Shown here in pieces: positions 34,196 through 42,693 of a stretch of 64,000 nt of DNA. The stretch spans positions 1 through 64,000 of the forward strand of contig JAZRVO010000027.1 of NCBI GenBank assembly GCA_045599185.1. Reading direction: 5' to 3'. This DNA is from UBA1240 sp045599185 (GTDB lineage Bacteria; Spirochaetota; Spirochaetia; Treponematales; Treponemataceae). Numbering within the stretch: the first letter of the stretch is position 1; the number at the start of each line of letters is the position of its first letter. Both the position numbers and the translations under genes were made by a program. The notes under the pieces are model-generated. The model worked only from the letters and a program-made list of their open reading frames with translations. It ran no database searches and had not been told where the DNA came from.

Positions 34196-35479
34196 ATGAG
34201 CCAGATATTAATTATTGATGAAATTGCTCTCTTTCGTGATTATGTAAAGGATAAACTGGTTTCGGAAAAGCTTGACGTTGAAACTTCTTCAACCCTTAAC
34301 GACGGCTTTAAGAAACTTTTTTCCGGATTGCCAAACCTCCTCATCATGGATGTTACTTTTTCCTTTGATGTTCTTATGGAATTTCTGGAGCGCAAAAATA
34401 ACAATGCCAATGCCAAGTTTGTACCAATCGTTTTAATTGGACCAGTGCTTGAACCTGCCCAGTTAGACCAGTTAAGGCCTTACCGCATTGTAAAGTACAT
34501 CAACAAGCCAATAAAAATAGACCTCTTTTTTGATACAATTTCCAAAATTCTCAAGGTGCCCATTCCTTTCGACTATACCGAATGTGTGCTTGAAGCCCAC
34601 GTTAGCGGCGAAGCAATTTTTGTTGAACTTAGCAAAGGCTTGAACCGTGAAAAAATTGCACTTTTGCAGTACAAAATTACAGACCTTATTACCGAAAACA
34701 AAATACAAACTCCTAAAATTGTTTTAATGGTAAGCAATATAGACCTTTGCTTTGTTGACGGCTGTAACATTGACCTTTTGATGAACAGCATTCTGCGCGC
34801 GGACAGCCGCATACGCGACAAGCGCATAAAAGTACTTACGATGAATAAGTTTATTACGGATTTCATCACCGGTCACTCTGAATATGCAAATATTCAGGTG
34901 ACGAATGAAATAAGCCAGTTTATTAACGAAGTTGTTACTAAGCCGGATAATTATTTTGAATTTCAGGATCTTACTACGAATCTTATTACGCCAAGCGAGG
35001 GCGCAAGTGACGGTTCTATTACAATGAAGTTCAAGTCTGAAGGCGGCGGTGAAGAAGTTGTTGACGGTGTTGTTACCGGCGGCGACAACAGTTCGGTAGA
35101 ACTGGCAATGAAAGCTGCCATTATTGACGATGATACGATTGTTCAGCAGGTTCTGCTTAAAAAGTTTACCGAAGTAAACTGCAAAACGGACATTTATCTG
35201 AACGGTGCGGACTTCCTTTCGGAAGTGGAAAACAAGAATTACGACGTGGTCGTTCTTGATATTGTCATGCCGGGACTGTCTGGTTTTGAGGTTCTTTCGG
35301 CGTTGCAGTCGCTTGACAAGCCGCCGCTTGTAATTGTTTATTCAAGCATCAGCCAGAAGGAACAGGTTGTAAAAGCCTTAAGTTTGGGTGCAAAAATGTA
35401 CCTTATCAAACCGCAGAAACCAGAAGTTATCGTGCAGGCTGCACAGAAGCTTATTGCCCAGGCAAGAAACGGTTTGTAA
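34196..35479 (+). CDS. Response regulator with two receiver domains and an unassigned middle domain
   Basis: This 427-residue protein has an N-terminal receiver domain (about 1-115) with acidic D8/E9, phospho-acceptor D52 (LLIMDV) and K104-P105. A second receiver (about 302-422) has IIDDD, phospho-acceptor D355 (VVVLDIVMP) and a Lys-Pro pair (YLIKPQKP). Residues about 120-255 show alternating strands and helices (EAIFVELSKGLNREKIALL, KIVLMVSNIDL) reminiscent of a STAS-like fold, which is only a guess. There is no DNA-binding or enzymatic output domain. It is followed 420 bp later by a hybrid kinase gene, a likely partner. Confidence 0.85.
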   Translation: MSQILIIDEIALFRDYVKDKLVSEKLDVETSSTLNDGFKKLFSGLPNLLIMDVTFSFDVLMEFLERKNNNANAKFVPIVLIGPVLEPAQLDQLRPYRIVKYINKPIKIDLFFDTISKILKVPIPFDYTECVLEAHVSGEAIFVELSKGLNREKIALLQYKITDLITENKIQTPKIVLMVSNIDLCFVDGCNIDLLMNSILRADSRIRDKRIKVLTMNKFITDFITGHSEYANIQVTNEISQFINEVVTKPDNYFEFQDLTTNLITPSEGASDGSITMKFKSEGGGEEVVDGVVTGGDNSSVELAMKAAIIDDDTIVQQVLLKKFTEVNCKTDIYLNGADFLSEVENKNYDVVVLDIVMPGLSGFEVLSALQSLDKPPLVIVYSSISQKEQVVKALSLGAKMYLIKPQKPEVIVQAAQKLIAQARNGL

Positions 35480-35504
35480 ACTTTTGCAAAACCGAATGTT
35501 TTTT

Positions 35505-35535
35505 TAAGCCGCAGACTTTTTCTGCGGTTTTTTTA
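35505..35535 (+). terminator. Terminator after the double-receiver regulator
   Basis: GCCGCAGA pairs with TCTGCGG(T), followed by a T-run, 27 bp after the stop codon. Confidence 0.8.
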
Positions 35536-35689
35536 TGCCTGAAGGCAGAACGTTTTAAGTTTTAAAAACTGCTGCTTTTTAAAATTTAAAATGCAAAAAC
35601 CGGATTAGTGAAAAAACTTTTACTTTTTACATTTGTTAAAACCCGCAAAACGCAATATTATGTAATAAGTTAAATGTTGAGTTTGAATG

Positions 35690-35867
35690 CAATAAAAATA
35701 GTCGCAGACAGGCACGGACACGAAAAAAATAAAAAGGGAGAAGTTTTGTAAATGCAAAACTTCTCCGTGTGCATACTTAATGACAGTTACAGAAAATGCA
35801 TTTTGCACAAGCTGGGACTGTAGAAAGGCTGTTTTTAAACTTTTCACATAAACTCGGCATTCGGCTA
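35690..35867 (-). repeat. Dispersed repeat family A, copy A6, with a nested family B hairpin
   Basis: The outer family A arms are present (AGTCGCAGACAGGCACGG, CACGAAAAAAATA on the left; GGGACTGTAGAAAGGCTG on the right). The central loop is replaced by GGAGAAGTTTTG (35737-35748) and CAAAACTTCTCC (35755-35766), plus GTGTGCATA, the family B palindrome and its right flank. Confidence 0.72.
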
Positions 35868-35898
35868 ATAGATTAATTTTTGCTTTTAAGGGGCAATC

Positions 35899-38073
35899 AT
35901 GTCTGAACAAAACCAGAACGCGCAGAATTCGCGCACGTTATTTTTAGCAAACATAACCCACGAGTTTAGAACGCCGATTCAAACAATTTTAGCAACTTTA
36001 GACTTATTGAACGAAACCAACCTTGACCAGGAACAGGTTGAATATTTGCAGCAGATGCGCTTTAGTGCCGAAGCCCTTTCTTCGCTGGTAAACGACTTTC
36101 TGGATTTTTCAAAACTTGAATCCGGTCAGTTCCGCTTTGAATATATTCCTTACAACCCGCTGCAGCTGGCAGAACAAACCGTTGAACTTTTGGCAATTGA
36201 AGCCCATAACAAGGGCATTGAAATTATCACCGACATCGATTTTTCTCTGCCAACAACCATCGTTGGCGACCCTACGCGCACACGGCAGATTCTGCTTAAC
36301 CTGCTGAAAAACGCGGTAAAGTTTACTGCCACAGGTTACGTGCAGGTTAGCATTGTTGCCGATGAATTTGCCCGCATAATCAGTTTTGCCGTTAAAGATA
36401 CCGGCATTGGTGTTCCAAAAGACAAGCAGGACAAACTTTTCAGCGATTTTTACCAGACTGATGCTTCTACCACGCGTAAATACGGCGGCACGGGGCTGGG
36501 ACTTTCCATAAGCAAAAACTTTGTAAAGCTTATGGGCGGAACAATTCAGATGCAGGACAACCCTGAAGGCGGTTCGATTTTCAGTTTTAATCTGCCTTAT
36601 TCCGTACCCAAGGACGTTGAACCAAAGCAGCAGCCTTTGGGCGCAGAAATAACAGGCGGCCAGAAACTGCTGATTGTAGACGACAAGCACGCCAGCGCCG
36701 AAAGCCTTATTAAAAAGCTTACGCTTTTGGGCTACGGTGACATTACTTTTGCTGATTCCGGCGAAAAAGCCCTTGCCCTGATGCTTGAAAAAGCAGAAAA
36801 AAATGAATTTTTCACACAGCTTTTTATTGATATGACAATGCAGGGAATGGACGGCTGGCGGCTGGCAAGCGAAATAAACAACAATCCTAAAATCAACAAT
36901 GCAAAGCTGTACCTTCTTATTCCGGAAGGGCAGATGGGTCGGGATGCAAAAATGAAGCGAATGCGCTGGTTCAACGGCTATTTATACAAGCCGGTAAAAA
37001 AAGCCCAGCTTATAAAACTTTTGTGCGACAATGCCGGTGACGACCTTGAACTTGAAGCCGTTGATGATGATGCAGAACTTACGCCGATTCAATTTTTTGC
37101 AGGCAAGGAACTGGAGACTTTTGGCAATGCAAGTTTTACGGAAGGCGAAAAACCAAGTGAAGAAAAAACTGAAAAAGCGGCAAGCCCTGAACCTGCTTCC
37201 GCTGAAACTGAAAATGCAGCGGCGAAAAATACAAATTCTTCTGCCGTTGCCGCCCCTGCTGCCGGCAAGCCGGTATTTGAACAGATTGCAAAAGGCTACA
37301 CAATTCTGGTGGCAGAAGACCACCCTGTAAACCAGCGGCTTATACAAACTTTTTTTACCAGTTTTGGTGCAACGGTTATTTGTGCCAGCAACGGCGAAGA
37401 AGCCTTTGAAAAGGCAAAAGCAAACCCTAACGTGGACATAATTTTTATGGATATTCAGATGCCGGTGATGAGCGGCCTTGAGGCAACTAAGGCAATACGC
37501 GAACATGGCATTAAAACACCGATTGTGGCTTGTACCGCCAACACCGACCCTGCCGATTTTGACGAATATACAGCCACCGGCATGAATGACGTTTTGACCA
37601 AGCCTTTCAAAAAACAGTCAGTTTACGAAATTTTGGGTGCATGGATTGAAAAAATAGGCGGCAAGGGCGAAAGCACCGGAAATACTGAAAAAGCTTCGGC
37701 CAAAAAAGAGGAAGGGAATAAAGCCGCTTTGCGAGCCATCTGGAATTTTGAAACTTTTGCCCAGAACGGTGATTCTTCAAAAACTGGCGGCAAAAAACGC
37801 ATTGAAAATTTTACGGAAAAAGCTGTTTCCGTTTTTCAGAAAATCGGTGTTGCACTGGCAGCCGGTAATTTTTCAAAAGTCCAGAGTACAATAAGTTCGC
37901 TAAAAACACCGGCCAAAAGCATTGGTGCAGAAAAACTGTACGATGCTGCAATGCAGATGGAACTGATTGCCAAAGCTGGCAGTGCTGTCGCCTGCGACAC
38001 CTGCCTTAAAGAATGCGGAATTCTGTTTGACGAGTTTACTACCAAAACCGAGGAATGGCTTTTACATGAATGA
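35899..38073 (+). CDS. Soluble hybrid histidine kinase with two receivers and a degenerate Hpt domain
   Basis: This 724-residue protein begins directly at the HisKA domain (H21 in ITHEFRTPIQT), with no sensor or membrane part. HATPase motifs follow (LLNLLKNAVKF, DTGIGVP, GGTGLGLSIS). Receiver 1 is about 265-375 with D311 (FIDMTMQ), and lacks the usual second acidic pair pattern. Receiver 2 is about 475-590 with D518 (IIFMDIQMPVMSG). The C-terminal helical domain aligns with Hpt, but its phospho-histidine position is serine (S666 in ISSLKTPAKSIG). It overlaps the PHP gene by 8 bp. The start follows AAGGGG. Its input signal must come from a partner protein, possibly the regulator upstream. Confidence 0.9.
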   Translation: MSEQNQNAQNSRTLFLANITHEFRTPIQTILATLDLLNETNLDQEQVEYLQQMRFSAEALSSLVNDFLDFSKLESGQFRFEYIPYNPLQLAEQTVELLAIEAHNKGIEIITDIDFSLPTTIVGDPTRTRQILLNLLKNAVKFTATGYVQVSIVADEFARIISFAVKDTGIGVPKDKQDKLFSDFYQTDASTTRKYGGTGLGLSISKNFVKLMGGTIQMQDNPEGGSIFSFNLPYSVPKDVEPKQQPLGAEITGGQKLLIVDDKHASAESLIKKLTLLGYGDITFADSGEKALALMLEKAEKNEFFTQLFIDMTMQGMDGWRLASEINNNPKINNAKLYLLIPEGQMGRDAKMKRMRWFNGYLYKPVKKAQLIKLLCDNAGDDLELEAVDDDAELTPIQFFAGKELETFGNASFTEGEKPSEEKTEKAASPEPASAETENAAAKNTNSSAVAAPAAGKPVFEQIAKGYTILVAEDHPVNQRLIQTFFTSFGATVICASNGEEAFEKAKANPNVDIIFMDIQMPVMSGLEATKAIREHGIKTPIVACTANTDPADFDEYTATGMNDVLTKPFKKQSVYEILGAWIEKIGGKGESTGNTEKASAKKEEGNKAALRAIWNFETFAQNGDSSKTGGKKRIENFTEKAVSVFQKIGVALAAGNFSKVQSTISSLKTPAKSIGAEKLYDAAMQMELIAKAGSAVACDTCLKECGILFDEFTTKTEEWLLHE

Positions 38074-38947
38074 TTTAACGGGTTTTACGCGCAGGGGAAA
38101 CTTTCATACCCATTCAGCTTTTTGCGACGGCAAAAACACCTGCGAAGAAATGCTTATTGCCGCTTTGGACTGCGGGCTTGATGCGCTGGGTTTTTCCGGT
38201 CATGCAATGTGGCCTTTTGCCGGTGACTGTCACATTGCAATTAACAGTTTTGGCGAATATGTAGAAGAAATTAATCGGCTTAAAATGCTGTATCATAATA
38301 AAATACAATTGTTCTGCGGTTACGAAGCCGAATATCTTCCTTACGCAAGCCAGCCAAATTTAAGCGTTTACAAAAGTCAGCTGGCCGCGGATTACGTAAT
38401 CGGTTCGGTGCATTATCTTTCACCAAGCCCAAATTTGCCGCCTTTTGCCGTAGACTGGAAGCCGGAAATTCTTGAAAACTGTGCGGAGCAGTGTTTTGGC
38501 GGCAGTTACCGCAAGCTGGTGGAATTTTATTTTGAAACCCTCCGCCAGATGATAAAATATTCCACTTTTGATTTTGCCGGGCATTTGGATTTGATAAGGA
38601 AACTTAACGGCAAAATGCACTTTTTAAACGAAGAAGATTTGTGGTACAGGGAAGAAATTATAAAAACTGCCCGTTGCTGTGGAGACGCCGGAGTTATGAC
38701 GGAAATTAACACCGGTGCAATAAGCCGGGGCGTTATGGACGATGTTTACCCCGGTGCAGAATTCCTTGCTGAACTTCACCGCTGCGACGTGCCAGTTGTC
38801 ATCAATTCTGATGCCCACAGTGCAGGCGGCATTGCCTGCGCCTTTAACCGGGCTGTAACTGCTGCAAAAAACGCCGGTTACACGGGCAGTATGCAGCTAT
38901 TCTGGCAGGGTAACGAGCCTGTATGGCAGTTCGTTCCTTTTGCCTGA
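38066..38947 (+). CDS. PHP-domain phosphatase (histidinol-phosphatase-like)
   Basis: This 293-residue protein starts at MNDLTGF, overlapping the kinase stop by 8 bp. Metal-binding motifs are FHTHSAFCDG (H14, H16), CGYEAEY, GHLDLIR and NSDAHSAGG. The length and motif order fit the HisJ/HisK group, which removes phosphate from histidinol phosphate. No other his genes are nearby, and translational coupling to the kinase gene is unusual for a biosynthetic enzyme, so its substrate may differ. A bidirectional terminator follows. Confidence 0.88.
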   Translation: MNDLTGFTRRGNFHTHSAFCDGKNTCEEMLIAALDCGLDALGFSGHAMWPFAGDCHIAINSFGEYVEEINRLKMLYHNKIQLFCGYEAEYLPYASQPNLSVYKSQLAADYVIGSVHYLSPSPNLPPFAVDWKPEILENCAEQCFGGSYRKLVEFYFETLRQMIKYSTFDFAGHLDLIRKLNGKMHFLNEEDLWYREEIIKTARCCGDAGVMTEINTGAISRGVMDDVYPGAEFLAELHRCDVPVVINSDAHSAGGIACAFNRAVTAAKNAGYTGSMQLFWQGNEPVWQFVPFA

Positions 38948-39017
38948 TTGCAGGCGAGTTTTTATTTGCTGTGCCTGTAAAGCTGCAGTAAGCGCAAAAA
39001 AAAAACTGAAAATGGCG

Positions 39018-39053
39018 AAAAAAAACGCTTGTGGAAAACACAAGCGTTTTTTT
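39018..39053. terminator. Bidirectional terminator between the PHP and dksA genes
   Basis: AAAAAAACGCTTGTG and CACAAGCGTTTTTTT form a perfect stem with loop GAAAA, placed between two converging genes. Confidence 0.85.
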
Positions 39054-39069
39054 GTAACCCGTTCAAATG

Positions 39070-39426
39070 TTAGCGGTTACGTCGTTCATCTTTAGATTTG
39101 CAGTTAATGCAGAGCAAGGCGTGTGGCATTGCTTCAAGGCGTTCCTGCGGAATTGGTTTGCCGCATTTCATGCAAAGGCCGTATTTGCCCTGTTCAATGC
39201 GCATAAGTGCTGAATCAATAAGGCGAAGGCGATTGGTGTCTTTTTCTGCCAGACCGTCAAGCATCAGTGTATCAACAGCGTCAGTTGCAGCATCAACTTC
39301 GTCTTTTGCATCGCTTGTTTCAATCATATTCTTAAATTCAGCATTATTAGCAGCAAGTTTGTCCAAAATTTCTTTTTTACTTTCTAACATCGACTGTTTC
39401 ATTTTTTGAATAAATTCTTCTTGCAT
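39070..39426 (-). CDS. dksA: DksA/TraR-type zinc-finger transcription factor
   Basis: This 118-residue protein has an N-terminal coiled-coil region (about 1-75) with an acidic tip (SDAKDEVDAATDAVD) and a C4 zinc finger, CMKC (C85, C88) and CINC (C106, C109). The sequence GKYGLCMKCGKPIPQERL is typical for the family. DksA binds the secondary channel of RNA polymerase and, with ppGpp, adjusts rRNA and amino-acid promoters. It starts after GGGAG. Its promoter overlaps the infA promoter head to head (39444-39500). Confidence 0.93.
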   Translation of the reverse strand: MQEEFIQKMKQSMLESKKEILDKLAANNAEFKNMIETSDAKDEVDAATDAVDTLMLDGLAEKDTNRLRLIDSALMRIEQGKYGLCMKCGKPIPQERLEAMPHALLCINCKSKDERRNR

Positions 39427-39443
39427 AGTTTTAACTCCCTAGG

Positions 39444-39473
39444 TTGACAAACAATGTATTTTATTCATAGAAT
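39444..39473 (+). promoter_or_regulatory. infA promoter, overlapping the dksA promoter
   Basis: TTGACA (39444-39449), 18 bp, TAGAAT (39468-39473). The transcription start near 39480 gives a leader of about 79 nt for infA. Its -10 box shares two base pairs with the -10 box of dksA. Confidence 0.65.
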
Positions 39474-39500
39474 TATAAGAGCGAAGTCGTAAAAAAGCAA
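39472..39500 (-). promoter_or_regulatory. dksA promoter, overlapping the infA promoter
   Basis: Minus strand TTGCTT (39495-39500), 17 bp, perfect TATAAT (39472-39477). It faces the infA promoter with overlapping -10 boxes, so one polymerase should exclude the other. Confidence 0.65.
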
Positions 39501-39558
39501 ATGTTTTATTTGCAAAATAACAAATTTTTCTTATGTTCGCTTAAATTTTGGAGGACTT

Positions 39559-39777
39559 GTGGCTAAAGAAGAAGCTATTGAAGTTGAAGGCATTGTAAAA
39601 GAAGCTTTGCCAAACACCATGTTTAAAGTTGAATTACAAAACGGTCACGTAATTCTTGCTTACCTTTCCGGCAAAATGCGCAAACACTACATTCGCATTG
39701 TTCCGGGCGACAGCATTCGCGTTGCACTTTCTCCATACGATTTGAACCGCGGTCGCATCATTTTCCGCGAACGGTAA
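39559..39777 (+). CDS. infA: Translation initiation factor IF-1
   Basis: This 72-residue protein starts at a GTG preceded by GGAGG. The sequence (EVEGIVKEALPNTMFKVEL, GHVILAYLSGKMRKHYIRI, LSPYDLNRGRIIFR) is full-length IF-1, an OB-fold that binds the ribosomal A site during initiation. In many genomes infA sits in a ribosomal protein cluster; here it stands alone, divergent from dksA. Confidence 0.98.
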   Translation: MAKEEAIEVEGIVKEALPNTMFKVELQNGHVILAYLSGKMRKHYIRIVPGDSIRVALSPYDLNRGRIIFRER

Positions 39778-39929
39778 ACAATTTCACCTGATTTTTAATT
39801 TTTCTTTTTTTTCTTTTCTCAATGAACCGGGCAGAACTTTTTTGTTTTGTCTGGTTTTATTTTGCATAAACAAAAAAACTGTTCTGTTGATTTTTCCTTT
39901 GTTTTTATCTGTTCTTTATGTTTTGGGGC

Positions 39930-40511
39930 TTATTCGCCGTTGTTAAAATTAAAAAGTTCCTTTAACGAGCGGATGATGCCGCTTATGCCGTTTACAAGAA
40001 CATAAATTTCAATAATTAAGCCAAAGGGGAAAATAACCATTGCAGCCCGGAAAAAATAAACGGCCAGAAACACTTTCAAAAGGTTTTTGGCTAAAAGTGA
40101 AAAAGCTGCTTTTTTGCTCAGTTTCTGCTGGCTGTTCCAGTTGTACGTGTACTGGCGGTTGGTGTATGGATTTTCGTTCTGCTGGTTCTGGTTTTTCCAC
40201 GCTTCTTTCCATCCGCTTCCGAAAAATTCTTCAAACGGGTCGTAGTCGGCGTAGGTTTGCTGCTGATATGTGCGCTGGTAATTTTGCTGTGGACGTTCGT
40301 CTGCGCTGCCGTAGCGGTCGTACTGGGCGCGTTTGGTTTCATCGCCCAAAACCGAATATGCGGCGTTTATCTTTTTGAACATTTCTTCAGCGGCGGTATT
40401 GCCCGGGTTTGCGTCCGGGTGATATTTTTTTGCCGCGTCGCGATAAGCTTTTTTTATTTCGTCAGCAGTGGCGTTTTTGCTTACGCCCAAAATTTGATAC
40501 AAATCGTCCAT
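39930..40511 (-). CDS. Membrane-anchored DnaJ-domain protein
   Basis: This 193-residue protein has an N-terminal J domain (about 3-68) with the HPD triad in KYHPDANPG. A Gln/Asn/Tyr-rich middle (about 75-130) is followed by one or two hydrophobic segments near the C-terminus (about 145-180). There is no zinc finger or substrate-binding domain, so it is not DnaJ itself but a type III-like co-chaperone at the membrane. Its Hsp70 partner is not in the window. There is no ribosome binding site; a promoter lies directly upstream (40519-40547). Confidence 0.88.
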   Translation of the reverse strand: MDDLYQILGVSKNATADEIKKAYRDAAKKYHPDANPGNTAAEEMFKKINAAYSVLGDETKRAQYDRYGSADERPQQNYQRTYQQQTYADYDPFEEFFGSGWKEAWKNQNQQNENPYTNRQYTYNWNSQQKLSKKAAFSLLAKNLLKVFLAVYFFRAAMVIFPFGLIIEIYVLVNGISGIIRSLKELFNFNNGE

Positions 40512-40518
40512 ATCATAA

Positions 40519-40547
40519 AAAATACTTAAAAACTATTTTATGTACAA
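40519..40547 (-). promoter_or_regulatory. Candidate leaderless promoter for the DnaJ-like gene
   Basis: Minus strand TTGTAC (40542-40547), 17 bp, TATTTT (40519-40524), then 7 nt to the ATG at 40511. There is no Shine-Dalgarno sequence. Confidence 0.5.
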
Positions 40548-40653
40548 GGGCTATTTAAAGTTTTCCTCAATTTAAACGGAAAGCCTGCCAGCCGCGGCAC
40601 AAAACTTCATTTTTTCAACCCTTCGCTTTATTTTTCTGCAAAAAAATTAAAAA

Positions 40654-41250
40654 TCATTCTTTTGAAGAACCTTCTTTTATGATTACCCATGTTGCGCCGC
40701 GGCCGCCTTCGTTTTTATCCGGGTGTCCGCTTGCGCCAAGCCTGTAATCGCGTTCTATAAAGTTTCTTACAACAGCGCTTAAAACCGGCGCTTCTGGCGA
40801 ATGGTTGCCTTTGCCGTGCACAATCAGCACTTTCCGCAATTTCCGGCGCTTGCATTCGCCAATAAAAAGGTCCAGCTGTGTCCAGGCTTCGTCGCGGGTA
40901 AGGCCGTGCAGGTCTAAAGTTGCTTCCGCGGGCATAAACCGCAGCTGGGAAAAATCAACCATTGCTTCCCGTTCTTCTTCTTTTTGCCGCTGTGCGTCTT
41001 TGTCAACCACGCCGTAACGGTTCAGCCAGTAGTTCATCGGGTTGATTTTCGGTTCCTGCCTGCTGATTGCTGCTTTTGTGGCTTGCGCCGTTTTGGAAGA
41101 TTTTTCAGATTTTGGTTTTTCTTCTGAAAAAAGCGAAGGCGCGTTTAATTTTTTGCCGGAACCTGCCGGACGCTGGCTTTTCATTTTCTTTTCAACTGCG
41201 GCTTTTTTTTCCTGTTCTTCCCACTGGTTCAAAATATCGCCAAAATCCAT
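40654..41250 (-). CDS. Smr-domain protein
   Basis: This 198-residue protein starts after GAGGG. Residues about 1-95 are charged and low-complexity. The C-terminal Smr domain (about 112-195) has LDLHGLTRDEAW and VLIVHGKGNHS, as in small MutS-related proteins and stand-alone endonucleases of the YdaL/SmrA type. It may nick structured DNA or RNA. It follows the last bat gene by 12 bp and is probably part of the same transcript. Confidence 0.9.
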   Translation of the reverse strand: MDFGDILNQWEEQEKKAAVEKKMKSQRPAGSGKKLNAPSLFSEEKPKSEKSSKTAQATKAAISRQEPKINPMNYWLNRYGVVDKDAQRQKEEEREAMVDFSQLRFMPAEATLDLHGLTRDEAWTQLDLFIGECKRRKLRKVLIVHGKGNHSPEAPVLSAVVRNFIERDYRLGASGHPDKNEGGRGATWVIIKEGSSKE

Positions 41251-41262
41251 AATTTTTCCCTC

Positions 41263-42693
41263 TTATTTGCTGCTTCTGTCTTTAATGTATTTACCCCAAA
41301 CCGTGGTTGCTCTTTCTGCCGGGGCGGCCGCCGCAGAAGACTTGCGGTTTATTAAATACAAATCGCTGGCTTTTACCCAGCCGGAAAACTGGTCATCGTA
41401 TTTAATTAAAACCCATTCGCCGCGGTTCTTTTTAACCGTTACCCGGCTGCCGCTTTTTATGCTTGCCGTACTCAGCGAATCTTCGTCCGGAACGGTGCAG
41501 ATATTTCCGCCTGCAAAAACTGCGCCCTGTGGCAAAAGTCCTGCGCCGTCGTAAATGCAGAATGCGCCAAGGCAAAATGCAACCAGCAGAAATAAAACGC
41601 CGCGAATGATTTTATGCCAGTGCAGCATTAAAAGGGCACAAAGCAGAAATAATACAAAAATGCCGCAGAAAAGCAAAAACTGAATGGCAGATTTTTCATC
41701 CGGGCTAAAATCAATGCCCATTTGTGCTTCTTTTTCCAGCCGTTTCTGCCTGCTGTAACCTGTCAAAAGCGACCACCGTTCCGCAGAACGCAATTCGGCA
41801 AGCTGCTGCAAATCGCCGGATGCAGCGGACTGGTTAAAGGTTTGGTCAGCCGGTTCAAAACTGCCGCTTTCGGCAAAGGCATCGGCAAAAATGCTGTTTG
41901 CGTATGTTTCGTAACCAGTGCCGTTTGATAAAGCCGGTTTTTTATATTCTTCAGCAAAAACCGTTTGCCCGGTTACGGCAAATTCGCATTCTTCGCCGTT
42001 TGTACCAGTTAAATGAACCGTGCCGTTTGGCAGGGAAATTTCACCGGCAAAAAGGGGCGTAAAGTTGTAAATTGCACAAAGTTCGCCTTTTGCCGTAATT
42101 GTATCGCCAATGGGGGCAAAATCGCTGGTAATTTCTTCGCCTAATTCTAGAACGGCATTTTCCTGCAAGGGAAAATCGATTTTTTCAATATGTTCAACAA
42201 AACTTGCCCTAAGTTCAATTTTTGTACTTTTGCCCTGTGCAAAACATTCATCTGTCAGCGCCCAAAAAACGTTTGGCGGCATTGTGCGCGGGTTTTCGCT
42301 TACGCTAACCGTGCCAAGCTGAACGGTGTGTTTTTTCTGCCCGATTTTTACCGTAACCGGCGGCATTTCGTACTGGCCGGCAGAATTGAAAACGAAAACG
42401 GCTTCTATAAGGGTGTCGGTGCTGTTTGCATTGCTTTGGGCTGCCTTGCGAAGTGAAATGCGCTTTACGTCGCCTTTGGGTTCTTCAAAAATGTAGCTTA
42501 CTTCTCGCGGCGTGTGCCCCGGCACGCAAAGCAGAAAAGTGCATTCGCTGCCCCGCACTGCGCCTTCAAGGCTTTGCACAACGTAAGGTTCTGTTGCATT
42601 TGAAGAATTTTGGGCAAAGCAACCGGCAAAAATGCCCAAAAACACCGTTAATAATCCAAAATATCTGAATTTTCCTGCTGCTGGCTTTTCCAT
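41263..42693 (-). CDS. BatD-like membrane protein with a C-terminal SH3 domain
   Basis: This 476-residue protein has a signal sequence (GLLTVFLGIFAGC, possibly lipidated) and a beta-rich extracytoplasmic region (about 35-260) as in BatD. Two membrane helices follow (about 346-366 and 372-390), then an SH3-like domain (about 400-455, SIKSGSRVTVKKNRGEWVLI). In other Bat operons the SH3 domain is on BatE, so this may be a BatD/BatE composite. Its start overlaps the preceding VWA-TPR gene by 46 bp. It is probably a periplasm-facing partner of the VWA proteins. Confidence 0.75.
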   Translation of the reverse strand: MEKPAAGKFRYFGLLTVFLGIFAGCFAQNSSNATEPYVVQSLEGAVRGSECTFLLCVPGHTPREVSYIFEEPKGDVKRISLRKAAQSNANSTDTLIEAVFVFNSAGQYEMPPVTVKIGQKKHTVQLGTVSVSENPRTMPPNVFWALTDECFAQGKSTKIELRASFVEHIEKIDFPLQENAVLELGEEITSDFAPIGDTITAKGELCAIYNFTPLFAGEISLPNGTVHLTGTNGEECEFAVTGQTVFAEEYKKPALSNGTGYETYANSIFADAFAESGSFEPADQTFNQSAASGDLQQLAELRSAERWSLLTGYSRQKRLEKEAQMGIDFSPDEKSAIQFLLFCGIFVLFLLCALLMLHWHKIIRGVLFLLVAFCLGAFCIYDGAGLLPQGAVFAGGNICTVPDEDSLSTASIKSGSRVTVKKNRGEWVLIKYDDQFSGWVKASDLYLINRKSSAAAAPAERATTVWGKYIKDRSSK

